A DNA stretch of 57,500 nt from Glandiceps talaboti (lineage: Eukaryota; Hemichordata; Enteropneusta; Spengelidae): the NCBI RefSeq assembly GCF_964340395.1, contig NC_135568.1, forward strand, positions 4,257,303-4,314,802, read 5' to 3'. The notes below the pieces were generated by a model. It worked only from the letters and a program-made list of their open reading frames with translations, searched no databases and was not told the DNA's origin. A program made the position numbers and the translations under genes. This document shows, one piece after another, positions 42,747-57,137 of the stretch. The stretch's first letter is position 1. Each line of letters begins with the position of its first letter.

Positions 42747-44668
42747 CTGGAAAAAAAAACAACACAAAATATTGATTTTCACTGAAACTGCAAATTTCGT
42801 ATACCATCAACATTACTTTTTTAATGTGTGTTTTGACCTCAACAGTACAGTGTGACCTTCCAACTCTAAATCGAAATGGTCTGAAACACTTCACATTTCA
42901 TCCTCATCAGGGAGCACATTTTCTTTTTTTAGAATGTGATTTGACCTCAAAAGCACAATATATGACATTTGACTACCGAGTCAAAGCCACACTGAACTGG
43001 CAGCACAATATGACCTCTGACCTCTGAATCGAATGAATCCTGAATGAACTGACAACACAACAGCATGTGGTGAGTTTATTGACCTGAATTATGAAGAGAA
43101 ACGGCACATACAATGTATCTATACTATTTTGCCGTCGGCTATCTAGGTAGGATGGAGAGAGAAAGACTCTGAACAAATACTCACCAGTACATGATTATAC
43201 CGTATTCAACAAGTCATTCCTGTTAAGTGTACACGTGAATTCATTATACAAAACTAGTTTTCAATAAAGTAGATTACAGCGGAAGGAAATACAAATCCAC
43301 CTTGTAATCTGGGTTTTTTCACTACGGCAAAGGAATAGGCCACAAGATAAATCTGTTGTCAATAACCATTAGATTTAATGTAGCGTTCTCACACATTTTG
43401 TAAATCACTCAAAGACAAATCTTTAGCGTCTCCCTTACGAGCTAACTTCTACTTTCAAATAAACGTTCAGTACGCTATGTACCAGATAATACAGTATCAA
43501 TAACTGGATTGCTATTTTCATGATTTTAAATCTTATTTTCAACTTATTTTAATATACCTTATACTCATTGTTGGCGTATGGTCATCATTTATCACCGACT
43601 GATCAAACCCTACACATTTCCCACAAATACACAATTTGTTGACAAACAAGGAATGGGGTATGGTTTACAAATGGACATCAAGCTTGTAAACACCATAATT
43701 ACCAACAGTAGTTCAGCACTAAATTTGATAGACTAAAATATTTAATTAAGTAATAGTCTGCTATTGTCAACATGCACAAAATTAAGAAAATTTACAACAA
43801 CAAAAAAACTTCCTGCAGCTTTTATCTAAAAAAAAAATATTTTTACATTAATAATTTTGAAAAGAAAATAGCAATTAATTCATTTTCTCTTAATTTTGCA
43901 TAGAAATTATCACAGGCTTTCATGCAAACATTTGTTTAAATTAATCTGTTGTCCTTTTCATCAAAATATGTGCCTGGGGTTCATTCCATTTTGTAGTAAA
44001 AAGTCTATTGTTACGTTCAGATGCAGATGTGTTTTCTGTAGAAAATTGTGGTCTTCAAAACCAATGTGAATACCATGACTCAGATCAAAGGTCAGCAAAA
44101 GTGTGAGTACCATTCCCAACTTTTGACATCACCAGGCAAATATTAATGTCTTTTGAAGATAGAAGGCTCTGATACCATGAATGAATTTTGAACATGCTTT
44201 GCAATTCCCTTTTATTTTGATTAGAGAGGGGACTGAGATATAAGGAGAGGGCACAGTGCCCGTGTGCTCTTGTTCAGAGCAAGAGACTCTGTTACATGGC
44301 ATAAAACAAGCTGTTGATCACACAATATAGTGGAGACCTGGATTGACATTTGATCTTCATAGAAAATTAATTGCCCTTAAATTTTGTAAAACAGTCATGT
44401 TCTGCCCTTATCGCATCGTGTAATCCCTTCCATCATGTATTTTGCAAAATTTCAGAACCCCTGCAACAGAGGCAAAAAATCTGGTATTATACCCTAGTAG
44501 CAGACAGTAATGCCGAAAATCTGGTAATAAATATATGTATACCTTTCTCTACATTATACCAAGATTTCTGGTAAAATAAGGAACTTAGATTTTACCTCTT
44601 TACTATCCTTATAAATTAAACCAAGGTAAAAGTTTATTCTGTATTACCTTATACTTCATAGACATTAT

Positions 44669-44957
44669 CCCCATCTACACTTAGTTCGTCCTACCTGAGG
44701 CAGTCCCAAGTCCTACCTGAGGTAGGATAGATTTGTGTCTACACGTCGGAACATTGCGGAGTAGATGTCTTGCGTTCCCTCCTGACTCCGTCCTGACAGT
44801 ACATATGACAAAGTCAGGAGGGTTTCAGGAAACCTCTCAAAGGTGTCCTAAGTCAGGACGGTTTCAGGACAGGTTCAGGGCGCGTTTGTGTCTACACGGG
44901 CTTCTAACTATCCTGAATCCTACCTCAGGTAGGAATTTTAGTGCCGTGTAGATGGGG
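44669..44957. mobile_element. GC-rich 289-bp MITE with CCCCATCTACAC ends
   Basis: Perfect 12-bp terminal inverted repeats, CCCCATCTACAC and GTGTAGATGGGG. Inside are CTACCTGAGG/CCTACCTCAGG and GTCTACACG subterminal repeats and several AGTCAGGA motifs. GC content is clearly above the surroundings. No coding. Confidence 0.85.
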
Positions 44958-46309
44958 CTACTGTGTTTTCACATAGCGACCACAGACTTCTACAGTGTAA
45001 TTCTATCCTACAGCAGTGATCACAACAGCCATTTAATATTGAATACACTGTCCGGGGTTGACAATTTTTTTATATACTTTTTCCATGTTGTTTAACGTTT
45101 TTAGGTCATTCTTGTCATTTGTCAACCATTTTCTTGGATGTTTATTGAAAAGGTGAATAACCAGGACAATTTGAAAATACAAAAGAAAATTCAATATGTT
45201 ATATTTTGTATTGATTTTTTTTATCAATATTATTGATCAAAGAAATCAATGCAAAAAAAACCTGAAACCATGTACGAAAAATATAGTGTTCACAAACACA
45301 TGCAGTTAGTTGTGAATAACATACTTAGTGCATACACAACAGCATATTACAAACCTTGATATTTTCAGTACTAGAAAAAGTTCTGGTTTTAGAGTCTTCA
45401 GCTCGTTCCAAAGGCTAATGTTTACAAATTCTAAGTCTGGTGCATTGTGTTTATATACAAGGGCATTTTAGCTAATATTTATTTTCTTGAGTTCACTGTT
45501 TTCCAGCAAAATTAGCCAAAATAAGGTTTACAGTATTTTTAATACTCATTTCTTTCGTATTTTTTTTAAAAATATCATATGATTGTTTTTGTCAGAAAAA
45601 AGATACAGTTCACGGGAAAAAAACTTATACATTATACATAAATTTTCCTAGTCTGTAAGATACAGACATTCGTGCCATGCTATCACCCAGCACTCAAGAA
45701 AGTTAAGAAGCCTGATAGGGCTGAACAACACAATGTATCTAAATTTTTCAGAAAACCTAACAATTTATGAAACTTGGTTGTGCTACCGGAAGATTATGTT
45801 GTCTTCAATGTAATGTAATATTCAAGGATCATGTGCGTATTATTCTGTCACGACTTTGTTTTCCCGCCAAACCAATAGTTTGAGAAATTCGCATCTCAAA
45901 AGAGAGATGTTGCTGTGTAATTTGGCAGTTTGTTTCCAAATACTAGGTTACGATAACCTTGTGAATGCTGGCATTTACGTTTTAGAAAATAAAACCTTGA
46001 GGAAACCAGTGTTAGACTGCAGGTCGACAACAGCTGGTTTCCATCTCTCCCTGCATCAACCTGCAGCAAATCTAACAAAATAGTCAATAATAAGGTACAA
46101 GCTGAAGGCCAGCTTTCATTCTTGATTGTCCATTATTTTATGCCACACGATGACTTTTAACGATGTTAAGTTAACAATGAATACTGTACCCACTGTGGGA
46201 GTAGGGTGTGTGTGTGATTAGATTGACTTTTCACAGCTGGTATTTATATGTCTCTAATAGGCAAAATTGCTATTTGAAGTCATTTGATATATATGTGCCA
46301 TGCTGAGGA

Positions 46310-46660
46310 CCAAAACTATCAATATGTAGGATGTACCACACATTAGTGGTGTGAATGGGAAGGGGGAGGAGAGACAGAGGTGGTTACCAGGCTGTATCAC
46401 TGATGGAATGAAGGATATACCACATACTAGTGGTGTTAGAGGTGGAGAAGGTCACTTAATGCATATCACTGATGGAATAAATGGGATATGATACATACTT
46501 AGAGGGGAAGAACACTTCATATAGAGGGTATGAGAAATGCTGAGAACTAAGGGGCACAGCTACCACTATGGAGGTTGTACTAGTGGTGTGAAGGGGGAGG
46601 GAAAGAGGAGGTTACCAATCTGTATCACTGATGGAATAAAGGATATGGCACATATCGAGG
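46310..46660. repeat. Imperfect repeats (ATCACTGATGGAATAAAGGA)
   Basis: Three or so degenerate copies of CTGTATCACTGATGGAAT, each near a CACATACTAGTGGTGT-like word and a GGGGGAGG stretch. Confidence 0.75.
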
Positions 46661-47399
46661 ACAAACAATTCATATTAGGGGTGAAATCAAAATTAAAAAC
46701 AACATAATTACGTGTCCTAATGATAAAAGACTAGTAAACCAGTAGAGACGATTCATGACATGAAACAGGAGATAATGAGGTGTTCAAGTTCATGAATAAC
46801 TGACAATTGATAATAAGTTCACCTTTCTTTGTTTCCCTTAAAGATGTCGTCTTTACGCGTAGATACACGTAATTTGTGGTTGCCGACACACAATAGATAG
46901 TGATTCTCACCTTCCTTGTTTCCAATAATGACATCGTCTTTTATCGTAGTTGGTCATATTGTTTGATCGTCAAAGAAAAGCATACACTGCAGCTAGAAAT
47001 GTGCTGATGAAGTACATGTTCTTATGAGTGCAACTTCAAGTTCATGGGCGATATTCAAATGTATCATCAAATAATAGAGAGGGTATAGGAAATGGCTCTA
47101 AATTCATGTCAACCACACAGCTACAAATCTTTCATTCTATCAAGTAAATGAGTACCCTTTTAGACTAAAAGTCACCTGTTACAAGTTTTTTTCCCATAAT
47201 TTTAAGTATATTCTACCTTAGTTTTTCAATACTACTTCACAACTGTATCTCAAACACTGGCCATCACACATACTCACATATTCTTCATCTTTTTTCTTAA
47301 TCTGCCTATGAACTGACCTTGGACGAAACCCTACTAGTAAATTCTAATTTCTATGATTATTGAACGAGAATTTCTATCCATTACCCATCATCATTCAAT

Positions 47400-47620
47400 T
47401 CATCTTCCGATCCATTTATTCCTTTTCTTTTCCCATTCCTTCATCCCCTTCAATTCATCCATCTTTCCCTCAATCCATCCATCTTTCCTTTGATCTATCC
47501 ATCCTTCCGTCGATCCATCCATCTTTCCTTTGATCTATCCATCCTTCCCCCATCCATCCATCATTCCCTCAGTCCATCCATCTTCCCTTTGATCCATTCA
47601 TCTCCATCCAAGCCTGTCAG
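47400..47620. repeat. (CATC)n-rich low-complexity DNA
   Basis: CCATCCATC, CCTTTGATCTATCCATCC and CCCTCAGTCCATCC units. It gives an artefactual Ser/Pro/His-rich frame. Confidence 0.9.
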
Positions 47621-48589
47621 CTTCTTTCTTTCAAGTGATAACACAATCAATTTGTTCTCGAGTTCTACCCCTTGTAGCCATTCCTCCAACAGAGCCAACA
47701 AAAGCGTGTATCCACCCACACCCATAATAGCAGGGTGGTTGATATTTGCCAGTAATTAGATATAAATTATTGAATTAAACACAACTATACTACAGTCACA
47801 CACAGACAATAACGTCCTACGCAACATCACTCTGCATGAGAATTCCACAAAAACGCTCTCAGCCGTTTTTTTCTACTCGTCTTAGAAGCTAGATCCCAAA
47901 GATTTGGATGGCTGAGCAATGAAACATTTTTATTTCTGAAAGTCAGATACATTTATCATTGTTTCCTTGTAGGTGTTCCGGATCCGGTACAACCTACAGA
48001 AATGTTACACAATTTGGAACAACCTACGCAAAATACACTGACATTCAATTCAGGATACTAATTGTCCACTGTTCTCTTTTGTGCCTAAAAATTTAGACCT
48101 GTTAAGTTCTGGATTCTATAAACTTCAAACTATACACGTCATTCTCAATTCTTATTCTAAAAAACAACTTTAAGGAACGTGAGCCAAATATTTAATAGTT
48201 GTGCACACTTCATCTGGTATCCTGCGTAGTCTGTCACTTGAAATTTGATGTTTAATATTTATTACTTTGACATCACTATGAATTCATGTTTCACGATAAG
48301 ATGACAAACATGAAATTAAAACTAGCAAGATAATTGAAAATATAGCATGAAAGTGACTGAACTGCACATGGAAAGAAGTTTCCTAAACTGGGCAGACTTG
48401 AGTTTTCAAGATCTTAAAGCATGATAAAGGCAACCAGAGGGGAGCAATTGAAAAGGGATATTTCCAGAATGTGTCCCTTGCAATGAGACAGGTTTTATGA
48501 GCCAAACTATGTACAAACAATGTACCTAAAGTATATACCAGTCAAATGGCACTATAATTAGTTCTAACCAGCAGCTTTCAGCACATCAC

Positions 48590-48789
48590 ATGCACACAGA
48601 TCTGCTAACACACATACACACACACAAACACACACAAGCATACACGTATGGACACACACACAGGCATGCACATGCAAAAACACACATGCATACACATGCA
48701 CACACCATGGATACACACTCACACACAAAAAAATCCCCACACACGCAGGCATGCATTTAGGAAAACTGCATACACATGAGCGCACACGC

Positions 48790-48838
<49 letters not shown>
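48590..48838. repeat. (CA)n microsatellite cluster
   Basis: Imperfect CACACA, ACGCACGC and CATGCA units, ending in a pure CA run next to 48838. Confidence 0.95.
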
Positions 48839-49756
48839 TTTACCATGGTAGCACTTGAACAACACTAGGTCTAATGGTTTGGCTAAACATTACCATCATT
48901 AAAAAAAGCTACCTTCATAATTCTAAATGTATTTTCATAATACCGTGGTACAACTCTAAAACTCACTTTTTTTCCTTGAGTCCCTGGGTCACCCTAACTA
49001 ACAGCTTTTTATGATTGATATAGTCATAAATTCAGTTCAAGGTAAAGTGACTTAATTGTCAATAATGTCTAAAGATTTACAACAGCATATTTTTATAGGT
49101 GTGATGATTTCATGATCCTTTCTCACATGTATCTTTTTCTTCTGAAGTTCCTACACAAGTAGAACAAAAACAGTCTGTATAAACCCAGCTCTGTAAAAGT
49201 CAGTGTACAAAATGTATAATATAATGGAGACAACATTTTAAGTAGTCAGCGAATAAAATGCAACTGAGACAACATTTAGGCTACAGTCTCAAAATGCAAA
49301 TACTTGGAAGCAGATGAGCATCAACACAATGAAATATATAGTCTGTATTTAGTTGCGGATCATATTTTGTCGTATTTCTAGTTAAAATCATTCTGAAATA
49401 TCTAATTACTTATGTACACATATTTAGCCCATAAGATGCAATATAATAATCAACATGTACAGTGTACATTCTCTGTTCTATACACATGATACAGAACGCG
49501 AGCTACTTACTGAGGATTCAAACACATAAATATATTCCGTCTTGACTTCATGGAACGTCCAACACACACCATGTTTTAATTTTATTAATTTCAGCGCAAA
49601 AATTGTATGAAATATAAATTTAAAAAAAGTGAAGACGACTGTTGACAGTCTATAAAATATACTGAAGTGGTATATGAAAAGTAAGCATTCAGTTCTCATC
49701 ATACTATCTGAACAAATTTACTTCTGTTCAACACTTTCTTTTTCAAATGTAAAGAC

Positions 49757-49860
49757 TGATTACTTGCATTGTGTGTACATGCTATTTGTGTTTGCACTGC
49801 AGTGTATATGAAAACATTATTGCATACTTATTTGCATATATGCAAATATCAGTGATCATT
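49757..49860. mobile_element. Dispersed repeat family, fragment
   Basis: GATTACTTGCATTGTGTGTA, TTTGCACTGCAGTGTAT and ATTATTGCATACTTATTTGC follow the order seen at 41551-41640. Confidence 0.55.
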
Positions 49861-50389
49861 TCCTTCAATACATTGTTTTCCAATGGTTTGAAAACCTTGC
49901 TCACACATTTGAAATCATGAGAACTTTCATGGTAAAATATGAATTTATACATCAAGACGTAATTGCAATAATTTTGCGACATAACCAAGGTGATAAAAGA
50001 ACTCTTTAAACCCAAACAATAATACAATTTATCAGTAAAAATGCTCTTTAAATAAAATTACGATACCACAATTATGCAAATTCCAGCAAAAAAAACGTAG
50101 CTCTGTGATAGATTTTACGTCTTGAAATGTTGAAGTGAAATACATTGTAACATCAAGGTGAACAACCTGTGCAGATGTTACCTTGGCCTGACCACTAAAG
50201 CTTATTATTAGAGATGAGAAACATCTATTGTACAGACAACACAGGAATTATCCGTATCATCAGCATGATTGCAATACCCAAGGATGCTGACTCAAATTGC
50301 AAGGGGTAAAAGAAATAAATGGGGCAGTAACCGAGATGTTTCCTGTTCAGCTACTAGTGACTATGTGATCACTGTAATTATTCAGATGT

Positions 50390-50684
50390 ATATTATTGTA
50401 TGTACACGTGTATGTATGTGTACATGTATATGTATGTATGTGTGTGTGTGTGTGTGTGTACATGTATATGTATGTATGTATGTATTTGTGTGTGTGTATG
50501 TATGTATGTATGTTATTGTACATGCATATTTGTGAGCATGTGCATTGTGTATGTATACTAACATGCATGTATGCATATTTCTATGCGCATGTGTATGTGC
50601 AACACTGCAAGTACGCAGGCCTGTCCAAAAGTGTCTCAATGCATTTGAATTCATTTGCATGTGTATGTGTCGATCTGTCTGAAA

Positions 50685-50745
<61 letters not shown>

Positions 50746-50815
50746 TGTGTGTGTGAGTGTGTGTGTGAGTGTGTGTGTGTATACGTGTGTATACGTGTGT
50801 GTGCGTGTGTGTGTG
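50390..50815. repeat. (TATG)n and (TG)n microsatellites
   Basis: TATG/TG mixtures at 50393-50560 and a long pure TG run from about 50687, breaking into TGAGTG and ACGTGTG units to 50815. Confidence 0.95.
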
Positions 50816-51469
50816 ATTCATGTTACTTTGATACAAAGCACCTGATACTAACTTATAACAGTCTCATTTTAAGGAAGAAAGACGTTATTTTCATTATCTT
50901 AATAGTTTGTGCTCATCAAAAGTTCTACATTTTACTCAAATTACATTAAATTGTACCAATCTCAACATCTACACATCATTTTTTCTAAAACACTGTTTTA
51001 AATCTTTCATAACAAAATATGTACAAACGAGATGAATTTTTACGATAGCTATTAGACTGTTATTGATGTACTATATGTGTAGAATTAGGAGTACTTTACT
51101 ATAATCACACACTAGGGGATATTTACTCAATCTTCTCTTGGCATCATAAAACTAAATTTCATTTTAACCCTTAGGTTATGTTCCATATGTAGCCAGGTTG
51201 ATGCTTACAGCTGGCTACCGTAGAATAGTATACATGTGTATGTCAGAAAACCCACTGAGGTACAAAACTAGTTGAAGATTCAAGTTACAGCATAGAATGT
51301 AAGATACGTCATGACGTTTCGCCCTCAGCGACCTCCTCTCGTGTTAGGGGTTAACCGATGTTTGAGGGCGCCTGTCACGGCGTACCTTACAGACTAGTTT
51401 GAGCACTGAATACACTGGAAAATGCAACATGCACATGCACACATATATCAAACGAACTGTAACTCAAAT

Positions 51470-54055
51470 TTTTGTTGATGTCCATGTGTAGACAGTATGA
51501 AGCAATTGAATTACCTGCGTATTAGTCATTGATGGTACTGTGTACACTGACTTGATGTCTGTATGTAAACAGTATGAATCAACTGAATTACCTGCGTATT
51601 AGTCATTGATGGTACTGTGTACACTGACTTGATGTCTGTATGTAAACAGTATGAATCAACTGAATTACCTGTCTACTAGTCATTGATGGTACTGTGTACA
51701 CTGACTTGATGTCTGTATGTAAACAGTATGAATCAACTGAATTACCTGCGTATTAGTCATTGATGGTACTGTGTACACTGACTTGATGTCTGTATGTAAA
51801 CAGTATGAATCAACTGAATTACCTGTCTACTAGTCATTGATGGTACTGTGTACACTGACTTGATGTCTGTATGTAAACAGTATGAATCAACTGAATTACC
51901 TGTCTACTAGTCATTGATGGTACTGTGTACACTGACTTGATGTCTGTATGTAAACAGTATGAATCAACTGAATTACCTGTCTACTAGTCATTGATGGTAC
52001 TGTGTACACTGACTTGATGTCTGTATGTAAACAGTATGAATCAACTGAATTACCTGCGTATTAGTCATTGATGGTACTGTGTACACTGACTTGATGTCTG
52101 TATGTAAACAGTATGAATCAACTGAATTACCTGCGTATTAGTCATTGATGGTACTGTGTACACTGACTTGATGTCTGTATGTAAACAGTATGAATCAACT
52201 GAATTACCTGTCTACTAGTCATTGATGGTACTGTGTACACTGACTTGATGTCTGTATGTAAACAGTATGAATCAACTGAATTACCTGTCTACTAGTCATT
52301 GATGGTACTGTGTAGACTGACTTGATGTCTGTATGTAAACAGTATGAATCAACTGAATTACCTGTCTACTAGTCATTGATGGTAACTGTGTACACTGACT
52401 TGATGTCTGTATGTAAACAGTATGAATCAATTGAATTACCTGTCTACTAGTCATTGATGGTAACTGTGTACACTGACTTGATGTCTGTATGTAAACAGTA
52501 TGAATCAACTGAATTACCTGTCTACTAGTCATTGATGGTACTGTGTAGACTGACTTGATGTCTGTATGTAAACAGTATGAATCAACTGAATTACCTGTCT
52601 ACTAGTCATTGATGGTACTGTGTACACTGACTTGATGTCTGTATGTAAACAGTATGAATCAACTGAATTACCTGTCTACTAGTTATTGATGGTACTGTGT
52701 ACACTGACTTGATGTCTGTATGTAAACAGTATGAATCAACTGAATTACCTGTCTACTAGTCATTGATGGTACTGTGTACACTGACTTGATGTCTGTATGT
52801 ATTCAGTATGAATCAACTGAATTACCTGTCTACTAGTCATTGATGGTAACTGTGTACACTGACTTGATGTCTGTATGTAAACAGTATGAATCAACTGAAT
52901 TACCTGTCTACTAGTCATTGATGGTACTGTGTACACTGACTTGATGTCTGTATGTAAACAGTATGAACCAACTGAATTACCTGTCTACTAGTCATTGATG
53001 GTTCTGTGTACACTGACTTGATGTCTGTATGTAAACAGTATGAATCAACTGAATTACCTGTCTACTAGTCATTGATGGTACTGTGTACACTGACTTGATG
53101 TCTGTATGTAAACAGTATGAATCAACTGAATTACCTGTCTACTAGTCATTGATGGTACTGTGTAGACTGACTTGATGTCTGTATGTAAACAGTATGAATC
53201 AACTGAATTACCTGTCTACTAGTCATTGATGGTAACTGTGTACACTGACTTGATGTCTGTATGTAAACAGTATGAATCAATTGAATTACCTGTCTACTAG
53301 TCATTGATGGTACTGTGTACACTAACTTGATGTCTGTATGTAAACAGTATGAACCAACTGAATTACCTGTCTACTAGTCATTGATGGTTCTGTGTACACT
53401 GACTTGATGTCTGTATGTAAACAGTATGAACCAACTGAATTACCTGTCTACTAGTCATTGATGGTACTGTGTAGACTGACTTGATGTCTGTATGTATTCA
53501 GTATGAATCAACTGAATTACCTGTCTACTAGTCATTGATGGTAACTGTGTACACTGACTTGATGTCTGTATGTAAACAGTATGAACCAACTGAATTACCT
53601 GTCTACTAGTCATTGATGGTTCTGTGTACACTGACTTGATGTCTGTATGTAAACAGTATGAATCAACTGAATTACCTGTCTACTAGTCATTGATGGTACT
53701 GTGTACACTGACTTGATGTCTGTATGTAAACAGTATGAACCAACTGAATTACCTGTCTACTAGTCATTGATGGTTCTGTGTACACTGACTTGATGTCTGT
53801 ATGTAAACACTAACAGTATGAATCAACTGAATTACCTGTCTACTAGTCATTGATGGTACCGTGTACACTAACTTGATGTCTGTATGTAAACAGTATGAAC
53901 CAACTGAATTACCTGTCTACTAGTCATTGATGGTACTGTGTACACTGACTTGATGTCTGTATGTAAACAGTATGAATCAACTGAATTACCTGTCTACTAG
54001 TCATGGATGGTACTGCATATACTGCATTGATGTCCATGTGTAAACAGTGAATACT
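51470..54055. repeat. 77-bp minisatellite, 33 copies
   Basis: GAATTACCTG recurs from 51508 to 53983. That distance, 2475 bp, equals 32 periods of 77 plus five single-A insertions (GGTAACTG) and one 6-bp insertion near 53809, so 33 units. Variants include TGCGTATTA versus TGTCTACTA (left part only), GTAGACTG, and ATTCAGTAT. The outermost copies at both ends are the most diverged and share GATGTCCATGTGTA. On the - strand each unit contains ACAG|GTAATT. Confidence 0.97.
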
Positions 54056-54786
54056 GAATTACTGAATATTGAATCGTTTCAGAACATTGTTTTTAAATTT
54101 AAATTGAGAAATACCACATTCTCAGTTTCCATCCAAATCCTTCTATTAGGACAATTTTTGTCTATATACATTTTAGTGTGCGTTACTTGTATATGCTTTG
54201 GTATACCAAAAACTAGTCATAATTGTTTTATTTTAAGGTAATATGTACTTAGGAATCATGAATATTTAATGTTCAGTGATTAGACATGCCTGTCTGCTGA
54301 CTCCCGTAAGACAATGCTTGTCCATCGCAAGCAATGGATGTCCACTGAACAATGGATGAGGAACAAGTTTCAACTCAGTGTTTCTTGGCTGAACACAAGA
54401 CGTGAGTAGTTTCAACTCACCGTTTCTAAGCAATGTAAAATCATGAAATGACCTCCAGAATCCAAAATTTGCAAAAACGTCTCATTTTCCTACAGAGTAG
54501 TGTTCCTCTTTACGAGAATTACAGATAAATTCTGGTTGTTGCATCACTGTCCTATCAAAGTATACTCCGATAGTTGTTATTACACAATTACAATAATTCA
54601 ACACAATCATTACAATTGCCATATTTCATATCCTGTATGATATACATGTATGCAACTTACAATAGCTATAGCCTCTAGTCCTACGATCTACAGGGTTTAC
54701 AGCAAAATAAGAAACCGTTCTCATTCTGACGCTATAGTCATTTCATAGTATGATGTTGGATAGAAATAAATCACTGTCGAGCTTGA

Positions 54787-55095
54787 CAGAGATCTTACTA
54801 AGATGGCTACATTTTAACATCTGCCTTTACTAACATGGCTACATTTTAACATCTGGCATATTGAGATTGCTACATCTGGCATACTAAGATTGCTACATTT
54901 TAACATCTAGCTTATTAAGATTGCTACATTTTAACATTTGGCATATTAAGATTGCTACATTTTAACATCTAGCTTATTAAGATTGCTACATTTTAACATC
55001 TGGCATACTAAGATTGCTACATTTTATCATTTACTTTACTAAGAATGCTACATTTTATCATTTAGCCTTACTAAGACTGTTACATTCAAACATAT
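54787..55095. repeat. ~31-bp tandem repeat, about 10 copies
   Basis: Unit TTAAGATTGCTACATTTTAA plus CATCTAGC/CATCTGGC. Copies diverge toward both ends. Confidence 0.93.
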
Positions 55096-57137
55096 GACTG
55101 GTCAAAAATCTTATTAACACCTTCTTTTCATTGTCTGGCATAACAAAAATCTTACCAATTGCTACATTTTCTAAGCATGAGTTGCCTTTATCTTAGCAAT
55201 GTTCAACATGGAAAGCTTGTGGTCTAACTAAAATTGTTTACTTACGTCATCTAAATGTCAAACAAAGTACATACTGATATTAATTTCTAGTACAAGGAGA
55301 AGTCAGCTAATTAGAAGGAATGAACGGTTTCAATCAAACATTTGGTGAATTTGTCAACAGCTAATTGTAAAAGGGAACAGAAATCACAAAAATGTACGGT
55401 TAACATGTACAGTGGGCTGTAAAATTTCCTGATGACAAAAAATAACATCTTTGTAACAAATGACATCATATACAGAATTTGACAGAGTATATTTCATCCG
55501 AGACTATCATCACCATCAATTATTTCATCATAAATGGTACATCCCATAATGAAAGTAAAACTAAACCAGCAATAACTAGCCTTGTAAATATCGCCGATGG
55601 CTAATACATGGTGAGGACAGGCTTGACCCTACATTTAGAAAGGCCTTAGGGACCCTCCCCAGCAATAAATTGCACATGATGTGAAATAAATGAAATCTAT
55701 GATGTGGCCACACACTTTTATTATTGTGTTTCCTGTACAAAAACAGTGGTATTTACGGTTGCCTTAAAGTTACACTGACTCTAGTTGTGTGTAGTCTGTA
55801 TAAATAGCCACATTCATGACCTGTGTGTGAGTTTACATCCCGGTATTCCTGGAGGAACGTTCCATCCACACTAGGTCTAGAATAATATCATAACTAGGAA
55901 AAGCCCATAAGCTCGTGCAAGGTAGCTTCATTTGTGACCGGCTGCTTCGTGATGATACTGTAGATAGCGCCCTCTGCACGAACAATGTGCATAATATATA
56001 GAATGCACATGCGTAGTCATTGTGCCACAATGCATCCTTGGTAAAACCACCAAAAAAAAATTGCATAGTATATAGGACATGCATGCGTACTAGTCATTGA
56101 ACAACTACGCGACTGCTTCATGAGCTATTAAATCTCTGCAATAGCTTAGTGAAGAAAAATGTAAATCTTTGCTCTTGGAAGAGGTATCATGGCAAATAGG
56201 TACACAACAACCAGACAGCATGTTTATAATTCAATGTAAATATAGTCAAAAATAGTACCTGACATCCTGGTCTCAGTGTTACACAGGAGTCATGAAAGTT
56301 GGCCATCGTGGCCCAAGTTTCACCCAAAGTCTGTGTACATAACGCACAGGTATACATAATATCCACTAACAGTAATAGTATATACAAGTAACTGTAAGAC
56401 AACAGAGCATGAAAAAGGTGGATATAGTGATTAAAAATTTCCCCAGATATGTAAAAATCGAAGGGTGATGCTCAGTTTGACCCTACTGAACAATGCAGGT
56501 TTTTTCCAGGTACTCCACCTTCCTCCTGGTTTGATACCTAGGATACTGCACAAGTGGTGACTATATTTCACTTTCCACATTTAATTTGTATTGATAAAGA
56601 TATTTATTAGAAGTATTAGGTTACGTTATTACATTATTGTATACCCAAAATGGCTTGGAACCCCCAAGGAACCTGGTGTTTCCTTATTTATTAGTAACTA
56701 ATAAATTATGTCACGACAAAATTTTCATATCATAACCTAATTCCTGGTTGGAGTTCTACCACTTGATATATAGCCTAGGATGTTAATGTTTTAGTGGTTG
56801 GAGTAACGAAAAAATATTTCATATTTTAAACAAAAATACTTATCAAAATCAGTAGAGTTATAGACTGTACCCCTTTAAATAATTTGCATCGGTTTCAATA
56901 AATCATAACAGTGGAGCCCACTACTGTATAATGCTCTCGGGAGAACACAAATAAGTGATGTAGGAAATACAGCATGCCCTACAGGTGGTTCATTAAATAT
57001 TAGAAATTGATTTCTGAATAGCAATCTATTCATCATCAAAAAAGACCCTACTTCATTTTTTTTTTCCAGTTTCTGAAATGAAAGGAAGTACTGAGAGAAA
57101 GTACATGATTGTACATGCATGAATCCTAGCATATACT

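Noticed and set aside
47490-47759. 89-aa Ser/Pro/His-rich frame
   Set aside because: Translation of (CATC)n low-complexity DNA.
50269-50949. Cys/Val-rich and Thr/His-rich open frames up to 149 aa
   Set aside because: Artefacts of (TATG)n and (TG)n runs.
52296-52532. 78-aa frame with a 26-residue repeat on the - strand
   Set aside because: Arises only where units carry an extra A (78 bp, divisible by three); the frame is lost in ordinary 77-bp units, so it is not a repeat protein.
51470-54055. CRISPR-like regular repeats
   Set aside because: Units are adjacent with no unique spacers and sit in an animal gene intron; this is a minisatellite.
56187-56402. - strand frame that might be an upstream GPD2 exon (acceptor- and donor-like ends)
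   Set aside because: Its translation does not match any part of the missing GPD2 N-terminus, and there is no phase partner.
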